A stretch of 64,000 nucleotides of DNA. It comes from JANWVO01 sp964458495. GTDB taxonomy: Bacteria > Acidobacteriota > Terriglobia > Bryobacterales > Bryobacteraceae. Where the stretch lies: assembly GCA_964458495.1 (NCBI GenBank), contig CAYWJB010000001.1, forward strand, positions 248,001-312,000. The letters are read 5' to 3'. Of this stretch, positions 41,679 through 49,736 are shown in pieces. Positions within the stretch are counted from its first letter, which is position 1, and every line of letters starts with the position of its first letter. A model generated the notes under the pieces. It ran no database searches. It was not told the origin of the DNA and was given only the letters and a program-made list of their open reading frames with translations. The position numbers and the translations under genes are program-made.

Positions 41679-42545
41679 ATGGCACACTGCACCAATTGCG
41701 GCAACCCGCTGGCCCCGGGCAGCGCATTCTGCACGCACTGCGGCGCGCGGGCTTCATCACCCGCAACGCAACCGCCCGCAGGCTCTCCTCGTCCTGCGCC
41801 CGGCGCCTATCCGCCCCCGCCGCCGGCCAAGGGAGGCGGCATCGGCAAGATCCTGCTCATCGCTGGCGGCGTGGTCGTGTTGCTCGGCGTGCTCGCCATC
41901 GGCGGGCTGGTCGTCACCGGCTTCTGGGTCAAGAAGAAAGTGGAGACGGCCGCGGAACGAATGGGCGTCGCCGAAGCGCCCGCTGCCACGGGCAGGGCCC
42001 GCCGCGTGGCCGATCCGTGCGCGCTGTTAGGCGCGGAGGAAGCGGCCCGGGCCACGGGACTGGCAATTGACCGCACGGAAGCCCAGGGCGAAGAGTGCCG
42101 CTATTTCGGCTCGGCGGCGCAGGTGGCGGAGAAGGGCCAGCAGCAGGTCCAGGAGGCGATGCGCAAGATGCGCGAGAACAAGACTGCCAGCGAGCAGGAC
42201 GCCGCGCGGACGATGGAGGACTTCATGAAGGGCCTTGCCGCCAGCGGGCAGGCTGGCGAAGGCGAGCCGCTGTTCCAGATCAGCGTCAAGTACGGCGAAG
42301 ACGCCCGCAGCGCGGAAACCGGCTATCGAACCGCAATGGGCATGATGGGCGCCCTCGCCGGCGCCAAGGAAGGCGTCAGCAAGCCTGCGGGGCTGGAAGG
42401 GATCGGAGACCGCGCCTATCTCGCCCCTCTCGCCACGGGACTCTTCCTGGTGAAGGGCGATGCGTGGGTAGAAATCGGCGGTCCGGGCCTTCCCGGCCGC
42501 GAGGCGTTGATCGCGCTCGGCCGCGCCGTGGCCGGCATACTCTGA
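41679..42545 (+). CDS. Zinc-ribbon membrane protein of unknown function
   Basis: A 288-residue protein. The N-terminus CTNCGNPLAPGSAFCTHCG is a Cys4 zinc ribbon (Cys4, Cys7, Cys18, Cys21), followed by a Pro-rich linker, one membrane helix (about 56-83, KILLIAGGVVVLLGVLAIGG) and an outer domain of 200 residues. That domain starts DPCALLGAEEAARATGL and contains EECRYFG, a pattern seen in exported proteins with a conserved disulfide and a DUF3558-like start (CALLT/E). GGAGGAGG precedes the ATG. Topology is cytoplasmic zinc ribbon and periplasmic domain; role unknown. Confidence 0.75.
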   Translation: MAHCTNCGNPLAPGSAFCTHCGARASSPATQPPAGSPRPAPGAYPPPPPAKGGGIGKILLIAGGVVVLLGVLAIGGLVVTGFWVKKKVETAAERMGVAEAPAATGRARRVADPCALLGAEEAARATGLAIDRTEAQGEECRYFGSAAQVAEKGQQQVQEAMRKMRENKTASEQDAARTMEDFMKGLAASGQAGEGEPLFQISVKYGEDARSAETGYRTAMGMMGALAGAKEGVSKPAGLEGIGDRAYLAPLATGLFLVKGDAWVEIGGPGLPGREALIALGRAVAGIL

Positions 42546-42552
42546 GCCGCGC

Positions 42553-43749
42553 CTACCAGTTCAGCTTCAGCGGCGGCGCCTCCCACTTCTCGTTCGCCGC
42601 CATCATCTCGTCCCACGTCACGGTGGCTTCCCGGTATGCCGCCGTGCGTCCCAGGATGCCCGTCAGGTTCGACTCCACCGAGACCTCGTAGTTGTAGATC
42701 GGCTTCGATTCGCGGATCGAGGCCACAAAGTCCTTGACGTTCTGGATGGCGCCGCCGCGGAACGTATCGTCTCGCTCCGCGCCCATCCAGGCGTTTCTGC
42801 CGAGAATGCGGATCGTGCCGCCGTAATGCGTGTCCGCGCAGCCCTGGATGCCAAACACGCGCACGCACAGGTCCGAAAAACTGCCCGTCAGCTGGTGGGA
42901 GGCAAAGGAGGCATGCACGCCGTCCGGATACCAGAAGTTTACGGCGAAGTGATCCCAGGCGTCTCCAAACTCATTGGGCGTGCCCTTCCAGTCGGTGCGC
43001 CCGCCCGTGCCGTTCGCCTTCACCGGACGCGCGCCCAGCAGCCAGTTGGCGATGTCGATCACGTGGATGTTCTGCTCGACGATGATGTCGCCGCTCAGCA
43101 CGCGGTCGCCGAACCAGTTGACGATGCGCCGCTGCCCGGGGTCCATCTCCGGCGTGCCCTTGTCTTTCCACGGGCGCCCGGCGAAGTAGTGCACCTCGGC
43201 GAAGGCGGGCTTGCCGATGTCGCCGCGCCGGACGCGCTCCACGGTTTCCTTGTAGGCATCGCGCGCCCGGCTCTGGAAGTCCACCCAGAACGACAGCCCC
43301 TTCTTCCTTGCCAGGTTTCCGCTTTCGAGCACCGTCCGGCAGCCCGGCACGTCCACCGCCACCGGCTTGGCCATGAACACATGCTTGCCGGCTCGCACCG
43401 CGGCCAACCCCTGCTCGGCATGGTAGATGGTGGGCGTCTCGATCACTACCGCATCGAGCTTCGACTCGGCCAGCTTTTGATACGCGTCCGGCCCGGCGTA
43501 AGCCCGGCTGCCGTCGACCTTCAGTTTCTCGGCGGTGGATGCAAGGTTCGACCGCTGCACGTCCGCCAGCGCCACCACGCGCGCGCCGGCGAATTCCGGA
43601 AAGAACGGAGCGATCCAGTTGCCCCGCCCCCCGCAGCCGACGATGCCGACCTCCACCGTGGAATTGGCCTGGTAGGTGAATGCCGTCTCCGGCGAGACCA
43701 CGAGCAGGCCCGCCGGAGCCAACTTCAGAAAATCACGACGCGCCTTCAT
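42553..43749 (-). CDS. Gfo/Idh/MocA oxidoreductase with exported leader
   Basis: A 398-residue NAD(P)-dependent oxidoreductase. The leader ARRDFLKLAPAGLLVVSPE is Tat-like. The Rossmann loop is VGIVGCGGRGNWI, and HVFMAKPVAVDVPG supplies the AKP/EKP-type lysine; HVIDIANWLLG is the catalytic-domain D-x-x-x-W-L pattern. Exported members act in the periplasm, some as glycosidase-like enzymes using tightly bound NAD. GGGAGG precedes the ATG. It faces the zinc-ribbon gene tail-to-tail with 7 bases between. Confidence 0.88.
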   Translation of the reverse strand: MKARRDFLKLAPAGLLVVSPETAFTYQANSTVEVGIVGCGGRGNWIAPFFPEFAGARVVALADVQRSNLASTAEKLKVDGSRAYAGPDAYQKLAESKLDAVVIETPTIYHAEQGLAAVRAGKHVFMAKPVAVDVPGCRTVLESGNLARKKGLSFWVDFQSRARDAYKETVERVRRGDIGKPAFAEVHYFAGRPWKDKGTPEMDPGQRRIVNWFGDRVLSGDIIVEQNIHVIDIANWLLGARPVKANGTGGRTDWKGTPNEFGDAWDHFAVNFWYPDGVHASFASHQLTGSFSDLCVRVFGIQGCADTHYGGTIRILGRNAWMGAERDDTFRGGAIQNVKDFVASIRESKPIYNYEVSVESNLTGILGRTAAYREATVTWDEMMAANEKWEAPPLKLNW

Positions 43750-43806
43750 GAGAGCCTCCCTTTGCCTCCGGCATTCTATCGCAGCGAGCGCGCCGCCAAA
43801 TACACG

Positions 43807-43836
43807 AACGGCGCGCCTGCCAAGGGGCGCGCCGTT
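43807..43836 (-). terminator. Strong hairpin, probable terminator of the PEP-CTERM gene
   Basis: A perfect 11-bp stem AACGGCGCGCC / GGCGCGCCGTT (43807-43817 and 43826-43836) with an 8-base loop lies 25 bases after the stop at 43861 on the minus strand. The tail is only weakly T-rich (CGTGTATTT). Confidence 0.6.
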
Positions 43837-43860
43837 TGCGGACCAAAACAGCGCTAGAAT

Positions 43861-44571
43861 TCAACGCCGGCGCAGCGCGCCCAAAGCGAGCAGTCCGGCG
43901 CCTATGAGAGCCAGCGTGCCCGGCTCCGGAATTTCCCCGCCGATGCCGTTGAGAGTGCCGGGGGCGCTGTCCAGCATCAAATAGCCGGAAACGATGGAAT
44001 CGCCTGTGTTCACGACCCCAAAGCCCAGCCGGTAGTTGCCGCTCACAGGCAGGGCATACGTGAATGCGTGCCATCCGGTAGCGCCGTAATCCCCCACAGT
44101 GATCCCTCCGTTCCAGATGCTGGCGAGAATGGTGAGTTGCTCGACGCCAGGACCAGTCACGATGGCGAACGCGGGATCGTTAAATGACTCATAATCGGTT
44201 GCCACATAGGCCCAGTACATGGTCACCGTGTCCCCGGCATTACCGGTGAAGTCCTGGTAGATCCCCGACCCGATTGTGGCCGTTCCGGGTGGCAGTCCGC
44301 TGGAGAGCACGCCCGTCGTGACGCCGAAAAAGCTCTCCAGGTCACCCACACTTGTACCCTCTCCGTCGCCGGAGTCCAGCACCGCCATGAAAGAACCGGC
44401 TGGACCGACAGTCCAGGCGCCTATCGTCATTACGCCACTGGCGGAAACATTCCCGGAGGAAGTCCATCCGGAGGTATCACCCAACTCAAACCCCTGGTTG
44501 TTCAGAGTGATCACCGCCGCCGGGCACAGCCCTGCGGCAAGAACAAGACCCAATAGCCATTTCACTTTCAT
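43861..44571 (-). CDS. PEP-CTERM protein
   Basis: A 236-residue exported protein: signal peptide MKVKWLLGLVLAAGLCPAAV, a beta-rich body starting NNQGFELGDTSGWTSSGN (a carbohydrate-binding-like beta-sandwich opening) and the tail IPEPGTLALIGAGLLALGALRRR, in which IPEPGT is the exosortase signal. Only one cysteine, in the leader. GGAGGAGAG precedes the ATG at 44571. A strong hairpin follows. The tail is nearly the same as that of the PEP-CTERM protein at 34.9 kb although the bodies are unrelated by eye. The 216 bases upstream hold only its own leader region. Confidence 0.88.
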   Translation of the reverse strand: MKVKWLLGLVLAAGLCPAAVITLNNQGFELGDTSGWTSSGNVSASGVMTIGAWTVGPAGSFMAVLDSGDGEGTSVGDLESFFGVTTGVLSSGLPPGTATIGSGIYQDFTGNAGDTVTMYWAYVATDYESFNDPAFAIVTGPGVEQLTILASIWNGGITVGDYGATGWHAFTYALPVSGNYRLGFGVVNTGDSIVSGYLMLDSAPGTLNGIGGEIPEPGTLALIGAGLLALGALRRR

Positions 44572-44787
44572 GATTCTCTCTCCTCCTGCCGGGCCGACGA
44601 TGATCGACCCACCTAGGTATACGAGAGTACCAGTACTTCCGGAACAATTCAAGAGGAGATTGCGAGAGAGGACTACACGGGCCAGAGGCAGCCGAAACGG
44701 CCATAGCACCGCCTTTGTGGGCGGCTGGCCCGGCGCTGGCCAGCTCCGCTCCGCTGGCGTGCGGCCTGTGCGCTTGCCCGCAGCGAG

Positions 44788-46563
44788 TCAGAAGATGAAG
44801 CTGATGCCACCGCGCACCGCACGGGGCAGCTGAATCAGCCACAGGCGGCGCCCGTCGGGGGAGGAAACAGGAAGGTAGCCCTGCGCCAGCAGGTTGCGCA
44901 ACTCGGCCGACATCTCCAGCCGTCCGGGTCCCGCCTGCACCGGCAGTGGCTGGCGGAGCGATACGTTCAGGCCCAGTTGTGGCTGCCACTGCTGGGTCAG
45001 GAAGGCGTGGCCGAGTCCTGCCGAGCCTCCGGGGGTCCAGAGATAGGACGTGGTGAAGCGCGTGCCGGTCTGCGGAACCACGCCGGTGATCCGCAAGGAA
45101 GCCCAGGGACGCCGCACCGGACGCACCTGCCCGCGAACTTCCGCGGCGCTGCCTGACGCGCCGCCGGCATCCTGGATCAGCATGGACGACGCGCCCGCCG
45201 CAAAGCCTGCCGCCCAGGCGCCCCAAAGCTCCTGCGTGACCGATGCCAGATAGCCGAAACCGCGGTAATCGCCGATGTTGAAGACGTAGCTCGAGGACGC
45301 CAGATCCGGCAGCAACTCCCCGGGCGCGAAGACCGCCGCGCCGGACGCCGTGAGGGCGGCGTCACGCAACGAATCCTGGTACACCGCGGCAGCGTAAGTC
45401 CTCGAACCCGCCGTCCTGCGGTATCCAACTTCGAACGACTGATTCTTCTGAACCCGCGCCCGCCCCTCACGCAGGGACACGCGAGGAAACATGGCGAGAC
45501 CGGTGAGACCGTCCTGAAGCGTCCCTTCGCCGGTGATCAATTCATAGGCCGGGGCGCCGCTCGTGAACCCGGATTCGATGACACCCGCCTCGCCAAGGTC
45601 CCACGTCAGCCTGGCATAGGGGCTCAGCAGGTTCAGCCGGTCGAGGAACACAACGGATTCGAGCATCGCGCCGTAGGTCAGTTGCAGCCCCGGCGCCAGC
45701 TCCATCCGGTCGCCCATGCGCACGGACATGGTGCGAAGCACGGGCGTCTCCACCGGAGCGCCCTGCCCGTGCAGGAATCCCGCGCCCGCCTGCCGGAGCG
45801 CCGCCTGCCGCACAGTCAGTTCGACTTCGGGTGTCGGAACCAGCCCGTCGCCCGTGCGGGTGTATGTGGTGCGGAAGCCCGCCGTGGGCGCGCCCGAGGT
45901 GGAGGCATAACCCACGTTGCCGCTCACGCGGAATTCATTGTTGCCGAACAGCGACGTGGCCAAGGCGAAGGCCGTCCCGAGCTCCGGTTCCGCGCCCAGG
46001 GTGGGCGCGGAAGCGCCATCGCCACCGGAGATCCTCACCACGCCCCGCAAGGGGCCGGCGCCAGCAGAACTGCGCGCTACGGAGGCTGTCTGCCAGGCCG
46101 GCTGCTGCGGCATCAGCCGCAGCACAGGGCGCGTCGCCGTTGAAGACCGCAGCACCCACTTCCAGTCGTCGCTGAGCAGGCCAGTCTGCCCGGGCGCCAT
46201 ATAGACGAGTTCGATGGAGCTGAACAGGTTGGCGAGCTGGATATTCAGGAAGCTCTCCACGCCCGGACGCACGACGATGTGGTTGCGCATCGCGGGCACG
46301 AAGCTCGCAAGCGAGACGCGGACCGAGTATGTGTCAGGGGGCAGCCCTTCAAAGCGGAACCACCCGTCGGGGCTCGTCAGCGCCCGCTGCACCACGCGCT
46401 CGGAGCGGTTCAGCACCAGCACCACCGCGCCCATCTGCCCCACTCCGGCGGCGTTCCGCACCTGCCCGCTGATCGCGCCGAACACCTTCAGATCGGCGCC
46501 GCACAGGTTTCCTTCGAAAGCACCCAACAGTGCGATCAACGCCAGCGCGGCGGTACGGTGCAT
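44788..46563 (-). CDS. Outer-membrane beta-barrel protein with carboxypeptidase-regulatory-like domain
   Basis: A 591-residue exported protein. After the signal peptide (to about 22, FEGNLCGA) comes a carboxypeptidase-regulatory/SusC-like Ig domain (28-110: GAISGQVRNAAGVGQMGAVV, SPDGWFRFEGLPPDTYSVRV). The rest has alternating strands (GLQLTYGAMLESVVF, RFTTSYLWTPGG, LGLNVSLRQPL) and ends in a terminal Phe (GISFIF), typical of outer-membrane barrels. It is much shorter than Oar-like TonB receptors of Acidobacteriota (often about 1000 residues) and a plug domain is not evident. A polymer transporter or surface adhesin is possible. GGAAG lies upstream of the ATG. Confidence 0.75.
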   Translation of the reverse strand: MHRTAALALIALLGAFEGNLCGADLKVFGAISGQVRNAAGVGQMGAVVLVLNRSERVVQRALTSPDGWFRFEGLPPDTYSVRVSLASFVPAMRNHIVVRPGVESFLNIQLANLFSSIELVYMAPGQTGLLSDDWKWVLRSSTATRPVLRLMPQQPAWQTASVARSSAGAGPLRGVVRISGGDGASAPTLGAEPELGTAFALATSLFGNNEFRVSGNVGYASTSGAPTAGFRTTYTRTGDGLVPTPEVELTVRQAALRQAGAGFLHGQGAPVETPVLRTMSVRMGDRMELAPGLQLTYGAMLESVVFLDRLNLLSPYARLTWDLGEAGVIESGFTSGAPAYELITGEGTLQDGLTGLAMFPRVSLREGRARVQKNQSFEVGYRRTAGSRTYAAAVYQDSLRDAALTASGAAVFAPGELLPDLASSSYVFNIGDYRGFGYLASVTQELWGAWAAGFAAGASSMLIQDAGGASGSAAEVRGQVRPVRRPWASLRITGVVPQTGTRFTTSYLWTPGGSAGLGHAFLTQQWQPQLGLNVSLRQPLPVQAGPGRLEMSAELRNLLAQGYLPVSSPDGRRLWLIQLPRAVRGGISFIF

Positions 46564-46616
46564 GGCTTCTTCCCGCTTCCGGCCCCCCCCGGCAGCGCCG
46601 GGGCGCGCCGGCCCGG

Positions 46617-48299
46617 TCACAGAATAGTGAACTGCGCCGACTGCGTCAAGCTCGCGTTCTTGAGCTTGTCGGTCACCTTGACCTTCAAAGTATACTTGCC
46701 CGGCTCGAAGTTCGCCAGCGGCAGCAGCTTCTCGATGGTCGCCTGCGACGCCGAACCATCCAGCGCCGCCGCCTCTTCCACGAACTCCAGGACGGGCTTG
46801 TTGTCCGAGTCGCGGACGATCTCGTAGACGACCTCGCCATTCGGCTTGCCGGTCTTCTCGTCCGCCTGGAAGTTGTACAGCTTCATGTAAATGCCGAGCT
46901 TCTCGTTGCGGCGGAAGCTTTCGCTGACCCGCGGGCGCACCTTGGTGGTGCCGACGACAAACTGCCCGGTGCCGATGCTGCGCGTCGGCACCTTCTCCAG
47001 CACGTCCGCCAGCACCAGAGAGCTGGCAAACAGAACGTCCTCCTCCATCCGCGGGACGTTCAGCGCCATCTCGTAGTTGTTCATGTTGCCGCCCACCACG
47101 TCCTTCGCCACCACGTTCAGGCGGTACATCCCCGGCGGCAGGGGAATCGACTTCTGGTAGATGGAGACGCCCTGCGCCGCCTCCTGTAGCATCGACGCAG
47201 GCACATCGATCGAAACCACGTCCTCGAAAACGTTCACCACGCGCCGCGTCATGGACGTGATGCGCGCGTAAATGTTCACGATCGCCTTGGAGATCTCTCC
47301 TTCCTGCTTGAATTGCAGGTCCTTGCGGTTGAATTGAAGGGTGATTGACGTCAGCACTGTGGAGGACGTCGTGGGGAAGAAGTCCGCGCGCGCCTGCATC
47401 GGCAGCAGGTTGTACAGGATTCGCGAGTTGACCTGCGCCTCCAGGTCGCGGAACTTGATCTTCGGCGCCTTTTGCAGGTCCGCATACTGCTGCAAACGCT
47501 CAAACTGGTTCATACGCGCCGGCAGGGGCGAGTTTCCCACGCCAAGGCGCGTGCCGTCGGTGCGGTTGAAGCGGTCCGCCTTGTCGGCCAGCCCCATCTG
47601 CTCCATCAGCGTCAATCCCGCGCCCGGCACCATGAGCAGGGCGTCCTTCTCGCTCGGGTCCATCGTCATGCGGTACTCGCCCGTCATCGACTTGTCGACG
47701 AACTCGATCACGATATCGGTCTGCATGCCGACGCCTTCCAGGTAGCGGTAGCGCCACTTCTCGAACGGGTAGGTGGAAGTGGTTCCACCGCCTTCTTCCC
47801 AAGGGCGTTCATACGTGCCGCCGGAGGGATGAGACTCGATTTCGTCGGGCGGGCCGAACGTGATATAAATGCGCCCGCGGTCTGTCTTCCACCCCGGGAT
47901 GCCCGAAGCAAACCGCTCGTTGGCGTAAGCAATGCGGCGGTAGTGCTCTTCCTTGTACTCGTTCTCCATCGTGTCCGGCGTAGGGTCGCGCCGCATCCAG
48001 AACTGCTCGATGAACTGCTCGCGTTCCTCGTCGGTCTGGAGGTTCTTGAAGGCGCGCTTCTCTTCGTCGGTGATGATGTAGAGGACGTCCTCTTCCAGCC
48101 ACTTTCTGTAGGGAGTCTCAAGCTCCCTGCGGCGGCGCTCTTCCTGCCGCCGCCGCTCCTTCTCCGACATCGGCCTGGCCAGCGTCTCCCGCTGCCCGTT
48201 GTCGGAAGCCTGTTTCCGTTTCTGGGCTGAAGCCGTGCCTGCCGCAGGGGCGAACAGGGCCAGCGCCATCAACAGGGCGAAAAACGTGGGTCGCTTCAT
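46617..48299 (-). CDS. GWxTD-domain protein
   Basis: A 560-residue exported protein (signal peptide MKRPTFFALLMALALFAPAAGTASA). The GWxTD region is about 85-190: YRKWLEEDVLYIITDEEKRAF (shortened to KWLEEDVLYIITDEE), FIEQFWMRRDPTPDT and GIPGWKTDRGRIYITFGPPDE, which contains the diagnostic GWKTD. The family is widespread in Acidobacteriota and other environmental phyla, with no assigned reaction. The C-terminal half (about 300-560) is beta-rich, Ig-like (FEPGKYTLKVKVTDKLKN). It is separated from the barrel gene by 53 bases, same strand, and may be part of the same envelope unit. Confidence 0.88.
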   Translation of the reverse strand: MKRPTFFALLMALALFAPAAGTASAQKRKQASDNGQRETLARPMSEKERRRQEERRRRELETPYRKWLEEDVLYIITDEEKRAFKNLQTDEEREQFIEQFWMRRDPTPDTMENEYKEEHYRRIAYANERFASGIPGWKTDRGRIYITFGPPDEIESHPSGGTYERPWEEGGGTTSTYPFEKWRYRYLEGVGMQTDIVIEFVDKSMTGEYRMTMDPSEKDALLMVPGAGLTLMEQMGLADKADRFNRTDGTRLGVGNSPLPARMNQFERLQQYADLQKAPKIKFRDLEAQVNSRILYNLLPMQARADFFPTTSSTVLTSITLQFNRKDLQFKQEGEISKAIVNIYARITSMTRRVVNVFEDVVSIDVPASMLQEAAQGVSIYQKSIPLPPGMYRLNVVAKDVVGGNMNNYEMALNVPRMEEDVLFASSLVLADVLEKVPTRSIGTGQFVVGTTKVRPRVSESFRRNEKLGIYMKLYNFQADEKTGKPNGEVVYEIVRDSDNKPVLEFVEEAAALDGSASQATIEKLLPLANFEPGKYTLKVKVTDKLKNASLTQSAQFTIL

Positions 48300-48411
48300 C
48301 GCACACTCCCAAACGCCTGGCGTGGACGTGCCAGTGCCGCTCCCAGTGCCTGCACCACCTTCAGTGTAACGCAACTCTCCGCTGATGGATGCCGCCGGCT
48401 CGTGGCGGGTT

Positions 48412-49179
48412 TCAGTCCGCCCCGCCCGGCTCCGCCTGCGGCTCCAGCGGGATAAACTCTTCGCCTTCTCTTCCTGAGGCGAACGGGCTGAAGTCTGTCG
48501 CCACGTCATAGACGTCAACACCCTCCGCCCGCTTCAGGCCGTTCACCACCAGGTAGGTCACCGGCGTCATCGCCGCTTCATAAAGCACCTTGCCGACGTA
48601 CCCGGTGAAGATCAGGTTCACGATCGTCAGCCCGGACTCCCGGCCGGCGAACGCCACCGTCATCACGACGACGGAATCCACCAACTGCCCCACCGCCGTG
48701 GATCCGATGGTTCTCATCCACAGCGCCCGCCCTCGGCTCCACACTTTCATCTTCGCCATCACATAAGAGTTGGCGAACTCGCCCGCCCAGTAGGCCAGCA
48801 GGCTCGCCGCCACCATGCGGGGAACGAAGCCGAAGACCACTTCGAACGCTTCCTGATGGCGGAAGTCCGGCGCCGGCGGGAGCCAGACCACCAACATGCC
48901 GAACAGCGCCATCAGCGCCGAGCCGAAGAAGCCCAGCCAGATGGCGCGCCGCGAGCCGGCGTAGCCATAGACCTCGGTGAAGATGTCCCCGAAGATGTAA
49001 GTGATCGGGAACAGCAGCTGCGCCCCGCTGATGCGGAACGGGCCGATGGCGCAGATCTTCGGTCCAATGAGGTTCGAGACCAGGAGAACCGTGACGAAAA
49101 TGACGACGAGGGTATCGAAGTAACGGAAATTGTGGGCCGGACGCTCGAGGAGACTCCCGCCCCGGACCGGAAATGCCAT
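48412..49179 (-). CDS. Queuosine precursor transporter (VUT/YhhQ family)
   Basis: A 255-residue inner-membrane protein with about six helices. Typical pieces: FDTLVVIFVTVLLVSNLIGPKI, ITYIFGDIFTEVYGYAGSRRAIWLGF (partly quoted) and STAVGQLVDSVVVMTVAF. E. coli YhhQ imports 7-cyano-7-deazaguanine-type queuosine precursors. A non-membrane C-terminal tail of about 35 residues is acidic. ATG 49179 is preferred over 49212; neither has a clear SD. No queuosine enzyme is nearby, so the substrate assignment rests on the family. Confidence 0.85.
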   Translation of the reverse strand: MAFPVRGGSLLERPAHNFRYFDTLVVIFVTVLLVSNLIGPKICAIGPFRISGAQLLFPITYIFGDIFTEVYGYAGSRRAIWLGFFGSALMALFGMLVVWLPPAPDFRHQEAFEVVFGFVPRMVAASLLAYWAGEFANSYVMAKMKVWSRGRALWMRTIGSTAVGQLVDSVVVMTVAFAGRESGLTIVNLIFTGYVGKVLYEAAMTPVTYLVVNGLKRAEGVDVYDVATDFSPFASGREGEEFIPLEPQAEPGGAD

Positions 49180-49229
49180 ATTCCAGTGATGATCGGGCCC
49201 GCCCCGGGGCATCACAGATTCTGCAGCCG

Positions 49230-49703
49230 TTACTGCTTGTCCATCACGAACTTCAGCGTGAACTCGCCCTGAGGCGCGCTGATGTCGGTCTTCACCGTGA
49301 GGGTCTTGCCATCCTCGGACAGGGACCAGGTCTCCACCGACTTGATCTCGGTGCCCTGAATCTCGCGCCGCACGGTGATTTCCAGGTTGTCGCCCTTCCA
49401 GACGGGCGTCACCTTCATCGGTCCCATCGGCGTCTCGACGGTCTTTTCCTGCCCGTCGATGGTGTATTCGACGTTGTTGGTGCGCTCCTGGCCCTGAAAC
49501 GCCTGGACCGTGGTCATTTTCAGACTGGGATCCTTGTGCTCGATGGTCCGCTCGAACTTGTCCGGTCCGCCGGGCATCGGCCCGAAATCGGACTTGGCAT
49601 TGTTGAGCTTCCAGACGCCGGAGAAGTCCGGCTTCCCGGCCCCCGGCAGGCAGACAGCAAAAATCGCCGCGGCAGCGGCGAGGATCATCACTCGTCTCAT
49701 CAT
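49230..49703 (-). CDS. Small exported beta-barrel-like hypothetical protein
   Basis: A 157-residue protein with signal peptide (MMRRVMILAAAAAIFAVCLPGAG). The mature part begins PDFSGVWKLNNAKSDFGPMP, a lipocalin-like or avidin-like opening found in many Acidobacteriota exported proteins, and alternates strands with repeats of VEYTIDGQE, VWKGDNLEITV and ETWSLSEDGKTLTV. Such a sequence suggests a small calycin-type ligand-binding fold. Ligand unknown. It is 51 bases upstream of the VUT transporter gene, same strand. Confidence 0.7.
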   Translation of the reverse strand: MMRRVMILAAAAAIFAVCLPGAGKPDFSGVWKLNNAKSDFGPMPGGPDKFERTIEHKDPSLKMTTVQAFQGQERTNNVEYTIDGQEKTVETPMGPMKVTPVWKGDNLEITVRREIQGTEIKSVETWSLSEDGKTLTVKTDISAPQGEFTLKFVMDKQ

Positions 49704-49736
49704 TCTGAGCCCCTTCCTTTCTCCACGGGGCTTGCC

